Below are positions 10,906 to 21,481 of a stretch of 64,000 nt of DNA, in pieces. The notes beneath the pieces were generated by a model. It was not told the DNA's origin. It made no database searches and saw only the letters and a program-made list of their open reading frames with translations. This DNA is from Catonia carolina (taxonomy: Eukaryota > Arthropoda > Insecta > Hemiptera > Achilidae): assembly GCA_035578175.1 (NCBI GenBank), contig JAQMRL010000010.1:30179784-30243783 (forward strand), written 5' to 3'. Within the stretch, counting starts at the first letter, position 1. Each line of letters starts with the position of its first letter. The position numbers and the translations under genes are program-made.

Positions 10906-11170
10906 ATATTCATATAGGCAAGAGAAAGTAAAAATGATGAATCATTGTATCAAATAATGTGCCCAATACATTTTATTTTTCATTCTGTTTAAGCTTACAA
11001 TGAGATCTCTTTTATGTCTTATTCCAAGTAATTCTACACTATTTATATTTTTCTTAGTCCTGAGTTTCTAAATTAAAATTTTGTCTTTTTTTTCTAATCG
11101 TTTCCAGTAATCATTAATTTTCCTTGTACAGTTTTTCTCGTCCTTGTAATCTAGATTGCCTGTATACTAT

Positions 11171-11899
11171 AGGCGTATTTACACGAGCAATGATTTGCTG
11201 GCACCAGTGAGAACTGGCGCCCCAGTAAAACTATGCATGTACATGCAAACCATTGTTGGTGTGCAAGTTTCAATATGCATGCACAGCCTTCTGAAATTTT
11301 GTTTGACAGTAAGTGACTGGCGCACCACTAAATAAACATTTGCATATAATTATAAACCTTCAACTCACCAGTAGGCTATTGGTATAAAGAAGGTGGTCTA
11401 ATTTTGAATTGATTTTTCACTATCATCCATTATCTTCTATTATTATATTATATATTCACATACATACCTTTTTCTGTATCTTGAAACAGTAACTAAAATG
11501 AGCGAAATTTTAAAAAATAAGAACTAGAATAGTGATGAAACAATCAAATTTTTGGAAAAATATGAACAACTTCCTTGTTTATCAATGTTCATCTTATAAA
11601 AACAAAGAAGATCGATTATCCGGTTATAAAAAGTTGTCAATAGAAATGGATATCGAAGGGTTTTCTGCAAAAGATGTCAAAACAGAAATTAGATCTACAA
11701 GAAATGCCTACACATTGGAACTAAACAAGATTTCAAAAAGTAAAAAATCATGTGCAGGTATGGATGACATCTACAAACCTAAAGTACCATGGTTCACAGT
11801 CGTGACAAAAAACATTTAATGCGTAAACCTCTACTGGGATGCAAAAAAAACTGGTATCAATACTGGCACCAGCAAATCAGTGCACATGTAAATGCGCTT
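11171..11899 (+). mobile_element. PIF/Harbinger-type non-autonomous element
   Basis: The left end AGGCGTATTTACACGAGCAA and the inverted right end (TTGCTGATTTAC... complement, AAGCGCATTTACATGTGCAC read inward) form a terminal inverted repeat of about 38-45 bp. Its inner part is TGATTTGCTGG. The interior holds a MADF-like coding remnant but no DDE transposase. MADF/Myb-like proteins accompany PIF/Harbinger transposases. The short target duplication could not be fixed with certainty. Confidence 0.65.
11532..11819 (+). pseudogene. MADF/Myb-like DNA-binding protein fragment of a Harbinger element
   Basis: The frame reads YKNKEDRLSGYKKLSIEM, then FSAKDVKTEIRSTRNAYTLE and YKPKVPWF. This is the pattern of MADF domains (Y.N...R..A...I...M...G....D...KI..LR..Y..E...YKP...WF). 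The expected first helix, DETIKFLEKYEQLPCL, is present just upstream (about 11535-11590) in another frame, so a frameshift separates the two. The domain would bind element ends to recruit the transposase; here it is broken. The fragment sits between the inverted repeats at 11171 and 11899. Confidence 0.7.
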
Positions 11900-12530
11900 T
11901 TTATCTTTAAACACATTATTTTGCAGAAGATCTTTTTCTAAAATTTCTCTGCTTTTCTTAGACCAGCCTTTCCAGTCATTCTAAGGCACTCACTCATGTA
12001 CACATGTACATATGTTTTATCATACTATTATAACGGCTAATCTGGTTTTGTCTTGAGAGTTCTTTCCTCTTATACAAATAGTGAGTTCCTCAGAATGCAC
12101 CAGTTGTTATCTTTCCTCATCTGCTGTCATTCGTTTCCTTTTCACTGGTTTTTAGTTGTATTATCTCCTCGAGATACTTGAAGCTATCAAATTTTCTAAT
12201 TTTTCGGTATTGTGTCTTCAAACTATGCAGGGCTGTTTAGATGTTCATTACAAGTATTTTAAAATCACCTAAAGAATAAAAATGGTGGGATAGAGTAACC
12301 TTACACTACTCAATTTAGCACTACAGTTGGAAGCCATAAAATCTCTCATTCAGTTCAGTAAAGCAGATGCTCTATCTATCAAAGACCATCATTTTTGTGG
12401 ATGGCGCACATCGAAATCTGGATTTTACCAACCATCCCGGTAGAAGCATTTACCAGTTTTATTGGTTCAAACTCTTTTCAGCACAGGAGAACAAACCCTA
12501 TTTTTATGTTTAAACACATTTCGTGCAGAT
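11900..12530. other. Unannotated stretch
   Basis: No feature recognised. Confidence 0.5.
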
Positions 12531-12814
12531 GTGGTATACCTACCACGTAAGGAGTTTTGTGAGTGACAGGCGTGGTAGGGATACCACAGCAGTTGTTTTC
12601 ATAAACTCTCTGTCCTTACTAACCAATTCAACATGTCAAGGAACGACTTTCACACACTCTCAACTCAATATGTTATTCTAACTATTACTACTGAACTACG
12701 ATTCTAAAAATCAGATCTACTACTGACAAAAAACTTGAATAGTGTTTTTCAAATATCCAAGTGGTAGTCCTACCACATCCGTCACAAAAATCTCTGCGTG
12801 GTAGTCCTACCACG
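12531..12814. mobile_element. MITE-like element with paired terminal hairpins
   Basis: Each end carries two GTGGTAGNNCTACCAC-type palindromes: at 12531-12546 and 12571-12587 on the left, and 12761-12776 and 12797-12814 on the right. The ends are inverted copies of each other over about 55 bp, including the spacer core TTTTGTGA. No coding potential. Confidence 0.7.
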
Positions 12815-13091
12815 TTTGTAATTCGGTAAAGTCGTTTTATGTCTCATTTACTTCTGTCGTAATTGATATTTGTCACGTATATTGACACCACACTGAATGT
12901 GTTAAAATGTATGGTAAACAATACTTATTGTAGAATATCATAAAATATTTTACGTAGTTCTCTTAAATTAAACTTATACTGGTCATATTTTTTTTTTTTA
13001 ATTTATTCTAAGTTATTGTGTATCGTACAGTACATGTATCCTAATATATAAATATATTTTGGAATTGCATCCTGCCAATCATTAATATAAA

Positions 13092-13409
13092 TTACAGTAT
13101 AAATGAAATTTATCACCTTACCTTTGGTTGCTTTTTAAGTTTAAAAATCTTACGCGCGTTTCGGTGATACCACCTTCTTCAGAGCATATTATTAAAATTA
13201 AATTAAAAATTTGGAATGGTGTTTCCATTCAATCATTTAGATTAAAACTTAGACTTTTAATCTAAATGACTAAATAGAAACATCGTTCTAAATTTTAATT
13301 TTTAATTTTAATAATATGCTCTGAAGAAGGTGGTATCACCGAAACGCGCGTAAGTTTTTTAAACTTAAAAAGCACAAAGGTAAGGTGATAAATTTCTTTT
13401 ATACTGTAT
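13092..13409. repeat. Near-perfect 318 bp palindrome
   Basis: The arms at about 13092-13246 and 13254-13409 are inverted copies separated by about 6 nt. Shared landmarks include TTACGCGCGTTTCGGTGATA and CACCTTCTTCAGAGCATATT and their complements. The outer flanks (ATACAGTATAAA.GAAATTTATCACC) are also mirrored. Arm differences are a few substitutions and 1-2 nt indels. Confidence 0.9.
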
Positions 13410-13810
13410 CATAATACGTTTATAAATCTCATCTTAATAAACAGGCATAAAAAGATAAGTAATATTCTACGTAGAACATTAATATAAAATTAATTATATA
13501 CTTTTTAATTAATTTATATTAGCCAATATTTTTTTATTTATCTATTTTTAAAAAATAATATAATTATAATAAATGTTAATTAGTATATAATATTCAGTCA
13601 TGTAAAGCAAATGCTTACAAAAAAAGAACATGATTCATTATATAGAATATTACCGTGTCAAGAAAAGATTAGTTTATTAACATTTCGTGAACTATTGATG
13701 GTTAAATCTGCCAAAAAATCTTTCCTATAGGTTATTTTGTGAAAATATTCGCATACGGTTTTGAGTAGTTATGGTCGTTTAGTTGATATCCGTGGACGGA
13801 CAGGGTCACA
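13410..13810. other. Unannotated A+T-rich stretch
   Basis: No feature recognised. Confidence 0.5.
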
Positions 13811-13815
13811 AATAT

Positions 13816-14116
13816 GTAGGTCCTCAGAAAAATGGGGAAAGAGCTGGAAATCCTGCAGAGCATAAAGATAAGAAAACTGACATACCTTGGACACATCGTG
13901 AAGGGACCTAAATACGAGATTCTGCATCTCATAATTCAAGGGAAACTCGTTGGTAAACGCTCGGTGGGACGCAGACGAATATCCTGGTTAAGAAACCTGA
14001 GAGAAGCATTTAACTGCTCATCGCATGACCTTTTCAGAGCAGCAGTGGACAAGGTATGACTGACCATGATGAAAGCCAACCTTTGTAATGGAGAAGGCAC
14101 CTGAAGAAGAAGAAAT
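13816..14116 (+). pseudogene. LINE-L C-terminal tail
   Basis: The translation VLRKMGKELEILQSIKIRKL, then YLGHIVKGPKYEILHLIIQG, GKRSVGRRRISWLRNLRE and a TGA closely parallels the LINE-L copy at 62.96-63.65 kb (YLGHVLRGPKYEILHLVIQG; GKRSVGRRRTSWLRNLRE). The 3' end is a GAAGAAGAAG tail, as in the other two copies. No reverse transcriptase core remains, so this is a 5'-truncated retrocopy. Confidence 0.85.
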
Positions 14117-14636
14117 TGATATACCCGCAATTTTACAAATGAATCAAAAAAAATGTTGACTAAAATTTGTCTTAATATTCATCAAAATTATGCAAAAATA
14201 TTATCTAAATATTCTAGGAAATTTGCATTTGAAGAAGCTTGGTTGATAGAACTAGCTGTCATGTATTTGGTGTTCCATATCAGTCAAGCTCCCTACATTC
14301 GTTAATACTTAACACGTGTTACGTTCATCTAATTCCATCATAATATTTCTTTAAACAATCTTTGTACTTGTAGATTTGTTTCAACCTTTTATTCTGCAAT
14401 TCAACTTACTAATACATTTCTTTCGTCAGTTCAATTTATTGATAAATATTCAGATAAGTAACGTCACTTGAAACTAAAAGTGGATACAGCTGTATCCATT
14501 ATTATAGAGTGACAGTGAAGAGACATTTTTGTCCAATGTAATGAAATTTGAATGGATTCTGGGCCTTTAAAAACAATTTTCTATTCAAGAAAACATATTT
14601 TTTCAAAAATATTTTTTACCCCAATTCATAATAATT
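14117..14636. other. Stretch before T5
   Basis: No gene. At about 14533-14580 lies the left copy of a roughly 50 bp direct repeat (AATGTAATGAAAT.TGAATGG...GCCTTTAAAAACA) that recurs at 15465-15513, on the other side of T5. Confidence 0.6.
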
Positions 14637-15366
14637 AGGGGAGACTGTACTTTTTAACCCGCCAATGTTTAAGGTGCTATTTTTAGGGTACCTTTTTCAT
14701 AGGATTGGTAAAAGATAGGAAAATGAAACTTTACACACAATATGTGTCAGGTTTCTTCTTAAGCTACTGACATAATTTGAATTTAATCTTTTTACCATAT
14801 CATTTTTTTTTAAATTACGAATAACATAAAATTTTTACAAATTGTTTTCAATGTGTTTTGCTCATTACTAATTTTTGGAGCACCTGAGGAAGTCATAAAA
14901 ATATATGACGATATCGATATATGTGGCTATACAAGATAATTAACTGGTAAAAATTTCAGCCTGGTAGGTTTATTCGTTTCTGAGAAAAATGTACCTTAAT
15001 GTTAAAAATCTAAATTTACGGGAAAAGGTAAGAAATAAGAAGGCACAAATCAAAAACAATATGTACTCAAACAAGTAAATTTTCCATCAGCAGTTGTTTA
15101 GAAAGCTGAACCAACAGCTGAGAATATCAAAAACCGTGATGCAGATATTTTAAAAACTAAAATTCTTTTTGCACTAAAACGATAGTATAAAATTATGAAA
15201 ATTATTCGTTCTTCGTGACAATATAATTTTTCTGTGTAAATCTGATAAAAACTTAATTTTTTTGACGTAATTTTATGTTTTTCTGGTAGATCTAGGCCTA
15301 AACTATTGAAAAACATAAAAGACCAAAATTTGAAATTTTCAGTTGAAACCATTATGCGATCTCCCC
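14637..15366 (+). mobile_element. T5 element, longest copy
   Basis: It begins AGGGGAGACTGTAC and ends with the near-inverse GCGATCTCCCCTTT, giving short terminal inverted repeats. The interior matches 24919-25520 (inverted) and fragments at 31.9-32.4 and 33.4-33.85 kb. Landmarks include GGTAGATCTAGGCCTAAAC and GGAGCACCTGAGGAAGTCAT. No protein is recognised. Confidence 0.7.
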
Positions 15367-17204
15367 TTTCAAATGCATCTCTGACATGAAACTAACTCCA
15401 TTCACAAATGGTTAATAAACAGTTCAGAAATCATAAAAATAAAAGTAGGCCTATAAGAAATTTTTCTCTAATGTAATGAAATTAGAATGGATTTTGAGCC
15501 TTTAAAAACAGTTCAAGTAAACTAGTCAATAAAATAACATCAGTTTGATATGCTTATATAATTCTGGTTAATAGTTACACTATATATTCTGGAATGATGT
15601 CAGCAGCTACAATAGTACAAGCATTTTTTGTTACTCCACAAACCTCTTCTCTCCTAAGCCATTCAATCCTGAAGGACATTCGCAAAACTTGAGCTTGTGC
15701 ATTATTCATGACATGATTATTTTTATTATGACATGGTTTTGAAGAGAGGAAACATAATATTTTGAACAAACACTTGGAGATATTAGCACAATATGGCTGT
15801 CATCTGGTCTTCATACAAAAAAAAAAACTGACCCAAACCACTTCTTTTTTAATAACCCATACTGATTTCCGACAAACCCAATAATCTAACTGGGTTGACA
15901 CAGAGGTCTTAAATAAGTTAATAATCAAAAATAGTCAGTCGTTCAATTCAACTAAAGAAACCAGAAAAACTACATAATAATAAATTTGTTTAATCCTAAA
16001 AATAATTAAATATTCTCTTGGCACAAATTTCATAAAATTTGTCTAAAAAAAATTATTTAAGCTTATTTATTATCAAGGAAAAATTACAATAAATAATCGA
16101 GGAAATTTATAATTAGTTATTAATTCTAAATGGCTGAATAAATTCTGTAGGTATTAATACTATCTTACAGAACACAAATGACCTTTAATATTTTTTTCGG
16201 CGCCTTGACCCCATTAAAAAAACTGAAAAGCTAATTATCGTCATTATATTTTTGAATAATACGTTTCATTTTACTTTATTATTTTGTTGTTTTCTTTAAT
16301 AAAAAAAAATGAATAAGAAATAATTCCCCAATTGTTAGTTGTTAACAACTAACAACGTCGTCTTCTATTTAATACAACAGTAGTATTTTATTCTGAACGT
16401 ACTTTGAAATCATATAATTAAAGTAATACCAACATAAAATAACCACGAATATAAAATTCCCTTTTTATATTAAAAATTCCCTTTTATAAATTTATTAACT
16501 AATAACGTGCTGCTATCTATCGGAGAACTGTATGTAAGTACTGAAAACGCTGACGTCAAAATCTAGAGATTGCTGCCTGCATTGGCTTGTCTGCCGCGAC
16601 TTTCTTTACACTAGATTTGTAAGCCCTCTCCTTCCTATTGAACAAATGAAATGATATTATTATACAGCATTAACCGATTGACCTTTTTTTATAGACAAAC
16701 TACTAATAGTTCTAATTTATAATGACCATTCTTTATAATTTAAATAATATGGTCCTTATCAGTCAATTAAAAAATGGCGCGCGTTTCAACTAATTCATTA
16801 TTACAATTACTACATTAATTTTTAAAAGCATAAATTTATGTAATGTTTTCTTACTATGTTATAGTACAGTGTATGTAATATAGATTACATTATCTTTGAG
16901 AATAGTAGAAGAATTTAGTTGTGCGTATGTGTGCATGTGTTTATAATTAATAACACAGTTTTGTGTGTAATTACTCTTCCATAACGCTGTAAACACTTTT
17001 GCGTTTATCTAATAATAGTACAAAGAGTATTAATGTTCTCATAGAGTCAAATATTTTTCTTCTTATTTTCAAATGTAGTATAATGTACTCATTAAAATTT
17101 ATTATTCTATTCATAAACAAAACTGTATTTACAATTGTAAATTAGAAGAAAACATTCTTCTTGCAATGTTTTTTTCGCATAAAACATTTTTTTTTTTTAA
17201 TCTC
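15367..17204. other. Unannotated A+T-rich stretch
   Basis: No gene recognised. A patch at about 15785-15900 (GGCTGTCATCTGGTCTTCATAC...) resembles the insertion in H1 at 42921-43164. Confidence 0.5.
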
Positions 17205-17416
17205 TGATGTGTGTACGTTGCAATCTGTTCAATTCAGAACAATAAGCAACCCCATGACCCAATGAAATAAAGATTATTTGTATGGCGTGTTAATGAGGTG
17301 TAGTCTTGTACAGACCCAGGCCGACCATTCCTGAGAGAGTATGGTTAATTGAACCCCAACCATCAAAGTACACCGGTAACCACTGTCTAGTATTCAAATC
17401 CGTATAAAAGTAGCTA

Positions 17417-18357
17417 TAGGGTGATTCAAAAAGAGCGCCGGTTTTGATATATCAAATTAAGAGATTTATTTTATTGAAAAACTGAAAATAAATACATCAA
17501 CAAGTTCATCTTACCTTCCGATTTCATGTATGAAAAATGATGTCATGCATGTGTCCTCCTCTACTGCGCTGGCACGCATCAACTCTGTCCATGAAATTGG
17601 ATATCACTGCACGACAAGTTTTGACTTCCATTTGCCCGATAACCCATCGAATTAAACTCCACATACGGCAGTTCTGTTTATTAACAAAACCGTTTAAGTG
17701 GAAGTGCGCCTCATCACTGAAAATGATTTTGTTTGCGAAGGTGTCATCATCCTGCCCAGTAACATACCCAGTCAACAAACTGTCGTCTCTTCTGGTGGTC
17801 TGCCACTTTCAAATGTTGCGTCAACTGAATTTTATACTGCTGGGTGATATTGGAGATCGTACCGAAGAATTCTCCGTACAGAAGAACATCGTAAACCCAA
17901 TTGTTGAGAACGGCGACGTATTGATTTTGCTGGGCTAACAGCCACACTGTCACGAACCAACGCAACGTTCTGCTCAGTTCGGCCAGAACGACGACGTCCA
18001 GAACTTTTAAGGTCGACTGTTGAAACCGTCTCAAAAAACTTTTTCATGAGCCTGCAAACTGTTGATTCATTCGGTGCTTCATTACGTCCCAGAGTACCAC
18101 GAAGTCGCCTGACAGTAGCCGCATAACTCTCTCCACTCTGGTAAAATGTTTTGACGATTAACACTCGTTGTGCAATAGTAAACTTCTCCATTGTAAGACA
18201 CAGACTGCGAGAGTACTACACTGCGAACAAGAGAAACTACAACTGAATCGTCAATCGGAATGTTCTCCGAAATAGAAATGAGGTCTAACAATGTTGCCAA
18301 CCGATAAACAAAAATTTACCAGCCGTTTAAAAACCGGCGCTCTTTTTGAATCACCCG
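17417..18357 (-). mobile_element. ITm (DD41D-like) element, internally deleted
   Basis: The left end GGGTGATTCAAAAAGAGCGC (from 17419) and its exact inverse ending at 18356 form a terminal inverted repeat of at least 27 bp, next to TA-containing flanks. At about 940 bp it is shorter than the roughly 1.3 kb expected for an intact member because the catalytic middle is missing. Confidence 0.9.
17524..18191 (-). pseudogene. DD41D-like Tc1/mariner transposase, internally deleted
   Basis: The start MEKFTIAQRVLIVKTFY leads into a helix-turn-helix region (NEAPNESTVCRLMKKFFETV; SIRRRSQQLGLRCSSVRRIL). After a frameshift near 17850 the frame resumes with YKIQLTQHLKVADHQKRRQF, and a second shift leads to KIIFSDEAHFHLNGFVNKQN, which holds the first catalytic Asp. 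The sequence then jumps from NCRMWS to a C-terminal piece RVDACQRSRGGHMHDIIF. The second and third acidic residues are deleted. The family cuts and pastes at TA sites; this copy cannot. Confidence 0.85.
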
Positions 18358-18581
18358 TTACCTTGACTAGGATTTGAACCAGGAATGTCTCCGAAAATGA
18401 GCTGTTAAACGGCTGACTCGTGGCGACGACTATACCTCTAGACCAACCCGGTGGGTTGAAGGACATTATTAAATCTTTTTTTACGACAACTAGTTACTTA
18501 AAACTAACGAACAGTTTTTCTTTAGCGATATTATCCCCCCCCCCGCTATATATAACTATCCAGTCACCCACTGATGCTAGC

Positions 18582-18993
18582 ACCTATGTTCTGTTGTTTA
18601 GGTCATCAGCCGAAAGGCTGGTTTCAACCTGTAGAGGTTTTACTAAGTAAATCGAGGAGTACGGTGGTTTACCATTGCCTTCTTCACTGAGTGGAAAAGT
18701 ACGCTTATCAGCATACCAGGCCCTCTGAAAATACATATTTTCCACTCTGCAAATGTCACCTTCACTCCATTCACCACAGGGTCTGGCTGTATAATGAAAT
18801 TCATTACTTTCAGAGAAAATAACTGATTAGTTTTTTCCACCTGTACCTCTTCTGTTCTTAAATGATTCAGTCATTTAATTGGCTGATCATGTGATAAGAA
18901 ACAGAACTATTTATTTTAGCCTTGCAACGAACAGATTGAGTGTAAATAATTTGACACTCGACCTGTCTGTTATGGGCAGAACCTATGTTCTGT
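18582..18993 (-). mobile_element. SR1 retroposon with 13 bp target duplication
   Basis: A full-length body lies between ACCTATGTTCTGT at 18582-18594 and 18981-18993. On the minus strand the head is CTGCCCATAACAGACAGG and the tail is CCTAAACAACAG. This is the cleanest SR1 copy for defining both family ends. Confidence 0.9.
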
Positions 18994-19731
18994 AAACATA
19001 TTAATTTCTTAAATCTCTAACTTAATCCACTAACTAAAACTAACTAAAACCTAACTTAATTTAAACATTAACTAATATTATTTATAGCTAACCATTAGTT
19101 TTAGTAACTTATACTATTATATACATGACTTAAAAGTAATTTACTCTTATTTATAGTTTAACAGTACTTTTATTAGTCTATTTTCTTAACACTCTAAATC
19201 TACAGGTGTAGTTCTTTTCAGTCGTCCAACCATTACAGTTTTAGTAATATATTTTTAATACACTATTTAGATCACATGAAACGACTTTTGCAGCCTACAT
19301 TCTCGGCATTCGTTCACTGTAGATTTTTCTTCTTTCTTCCTGTCACCCGGTGTTTTGATTTTTCTCATCGTGGAAGCCCTTAAAGTCAATATTTTCAGTT
19401 GTCTGAATTTGGTCGATCTATTATGTTTCTCGCTTTATTCTAGTTTTCTCTGAATCTTTTCTTACCTCCATTCGTGAGCGGAATTAGTTTCATATCAGAC
19501 GCATTTAATAATGGGTTGAGATAACAATTTTTTATTTCTTTCCTAGAAGAGGGCCACCAAAGTTAAAAGGTAGGTAATTAACAAAAACTCAATGTAAACG
19601 AATTTAATGAACACAAGTAACACGATTCACGCGTATTTAATTATCAAACGATTTATTTATAATATTTAATAGCCAGTCATAAATTAACGTATAGGCCTAA
19701 TTTTATTCTTTATTCTTGCGGAGGACAGTAT
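18994..19731. other. Unannotated A+T-rich stretch
   Basis: No feature recognised. The repeated TAACTAAAACTAA near 19030 is low-complexity. Confidence 0.5.
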
Positions 19732-20260
19732 ATGTTTATTATATTATATACTGAAGTTGAAGCTAAACAAAAATGCCTTTCCCTGCCTTTTAACAAAAGT
19801 CACGAGCAAGTGGCTAACTACTGTGATGTTTCTCTTTCCAAAATTCGAAAAATAAAGAAGAAAACTAAAGACGTGAAGAAGCTATTCTTCAAAATTTTTG
19901 TCGACATTGGGTAAAATAGGGAAGCGGTTAGGTTGATACTAGTGAGATTGATAGTGAAGTCGCCGGTGACAGCGATAGTAAAGAAGGCGATTCATTCGTA
20001 GAAAATTTTGTTCCAATGGAATAAGGTAGCTGGTAATTACAGTAAATCAAACATTTCTAGTTTTGTAATTAAGCTATAAGCAATATTACAGGTCACATTT
20101 ATTTCTTATAAGGTTTATTAAGAAAAATTTTCTCAGAATAAATCACAGCTTACAAAATTTATATGTAGAAACTGCACGGTAGTGAAATGTACGAGTAGTG
20201 TCTCACTGTTGAGGTTGGCGGCAGCACTGTCAAATGTTCACTTCCCTTCCTCACAGCCTA
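19732..20260 (+). mobile_element. T6 repeat, copy 1
   Basis: About 19920-20215 matches 25535-25800 (GCGGTTAGGTTGATACTAG, GCCGGTGACAGCGATAGTAA, GTAGAAACTGCACGGTAGTG). Upstream, a 60-codon frame contains QVANYCDVSLSKIRKIKKK, which has the feel of a helix-turn-helix N-terminus of a DDE-type transposase. That reading is weak, and no catalytic part follows. Confidence 0.6.
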
Positions 20261-20559
20261 TCCATACGCGAAAGGCAATCTCGTGACTTCAGTATCTATA
20301 GCAAGTTCCATTTCCCATTCCTGAACAACCTTCTCCAGCACACAGTTAAAAAAACAGGTGACATTTCAACATCCTAATGCCATATTTAATTTTAAACTCT
20401 TCTCAAAAATCTACTAAAAATTTTATTGCATCATATTCCTTCCATATTCATAACACAAAATTTAATAAACTAAAATGATGTAACCAACTCGTGCGGTATT
20501 AACAACCATTCTTAGGACAGCAATAAGTCTGCGCCCAGCGCGGGCGCAATAAATAAATT
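20261..20559. other. Unannotated stretch with small G+C-rich hairpin
   Basis: GCGCCC-AGCGC-GGGCGC at about 20532-20548 is a short perfect hairpin in otherwise A+T-rich DNA. Nothing else recognised. Confidence 0.5.
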
Positions 20560-20755
20560 TGTTTTTTTTAATTCATTTATTTATCGTCGCATCAACTACA
20601 ACGGTCATTAGCGACGACGTTGAGGTGTAACAATTGTACAATGGAGGATGAAATGACTTTTTGTAACGTATGAAAATATGCCTGAGTGGGATTCGAACCT
20701 AGGATCGCATGATGAGAGGCGAGAACGTTACCTACTACGCCAATGCAGTCGGAAA
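20560..20755 (-). mobile_element. SINE-B copy
   Basis: The minus strand shows ATTGGCGTAGTAGGTAACG (A-box-like) and GGTTCGAATCCCACTCAGGC (B-box), followed by the shared body ATTTTCATACGTTACAAAAA. The same order occurs at 32134, 36594 (minus) and 60496. Its tail region differs from the other copies (GTCGTCGCTAATGACC...). Confidence 0.75.
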
Positions 20756-21416
20756 ATAAATGTTATAAATACTTTTTTTAACTATACGCAGTTGATTGTA
20801 CAAAATCATTTTTTACATCGATAAAAAAACAATGTTATAAAGAAATAAATTTTAAAATAATAAATCTGGTAGATTATTAAAAACATGGATTTAAAAATAT
20901 AGAACTACTATAGGTTATCGTATTCCATATTGGGTACGGTTGAACGTTTTACAGAATGTACGAGCCCCTGAGGTATATTTGAAATAGGTTGAATCCAGAA
21001 TCAATACTCTGCATTAAAAGTATTACTCAGTCGTTTGATTACACTCTATCTTGTAAGCCTTATTTTTTGAGCCGTATGTTACATCAGTATTTTGCATTTT
21101 TATTCGTAAATTGTTCAAACTTTAACTACTAATAAATTTCAAAGCTTTTAATTTTTATTATTAAATAAATACTAATTTTTTATTAAAAAAAATAAAACTT
21201 GATAGCATGGAATAACTTTTTATTATTTTTTAAAAATATTTTTACATGAATATTTGTAATAATTAATTGTAACGTTTTGATTCTATACGTGATTAAGGGA
21301 ATAAACATTGTCTAAAATTTTGTGTATTTTATGAAGTGTTGTGTATTGAACAACGATAATAGGTTGGGACGAAGTACTAAATAAATTATTCAGTTTTTAA
21401 TTTTTATTATCAAATA
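20756..21416. other. Unannotated A+T-rich stretch
   Basis: No feature recognised. Confidence 0.5.
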
Positions 21417-21465
21417 AGTTTGTCACCGGATGGTGACATTAAGTGGAAAACCTTATTTGTTTGGT

Positions 21466-21481
21466 GGCCCTGAAAAGGGCC
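21466..21481 (-). promoter_or_regulatory. Histone-mRNA-type 3' stem-loop in LTR
   Basis: The minus strand reads GGCCCTTTTCAGGGCC followed by ACC. This fits the metazoan histone stem-loop consensus GGYYYUHHUHARRRCC: 6 bp stem, UUUC loop, ACC downstream. The second LTR copy has the same 16 nt. Confidence 0.7.

Larger units (their letters stand above)
9400..10930 (-). mobile_element. H1 element, copy 2 (complete, with nested insertion)
   Basis: Both ends are clean. At 9400 the minus-strand 3' hairpin GTGTGA-GTGTT-TCACAC and CCAGAT are present; at 10929 the 5' motif ACTTTCTCTTGCCTATATGA begins. The internal GT tract is short here (about 10171-10188). A 607 bp G+C-rich block at 10299-10905 interrupts the first part of the element. 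Without it, this copy would be about 920 bp. Confidence 0.85.
17205..18457 (-). mobile_element. SINE-A copy split by an ITm element
   Basis: The minus-strand SINE-A head is at 18358-18457 (AACCCACCGGGTTGGTCTAG at the right edge) and its body and tail are at 17205-17416. Removing 17417-18357 restores a continuous SINE-A matching 6395-6720. Confidence 0.85.

Noticed and set aside
10130..10906. Arg-rich minus-strand frames of 110-125 codons
   Set aside because: They span H1 and the nested G+C-rich block, cross the insertion boundary and show no domain.
7255..16640. Similarity of GCTGCTATCTA.CGGAG near 7265 and 16508 as long terminal repeats of a 9 kb element
   Set aside because: Only about 25 bp match, in inverted orientation, and neighbouring similar bits are not collinear.
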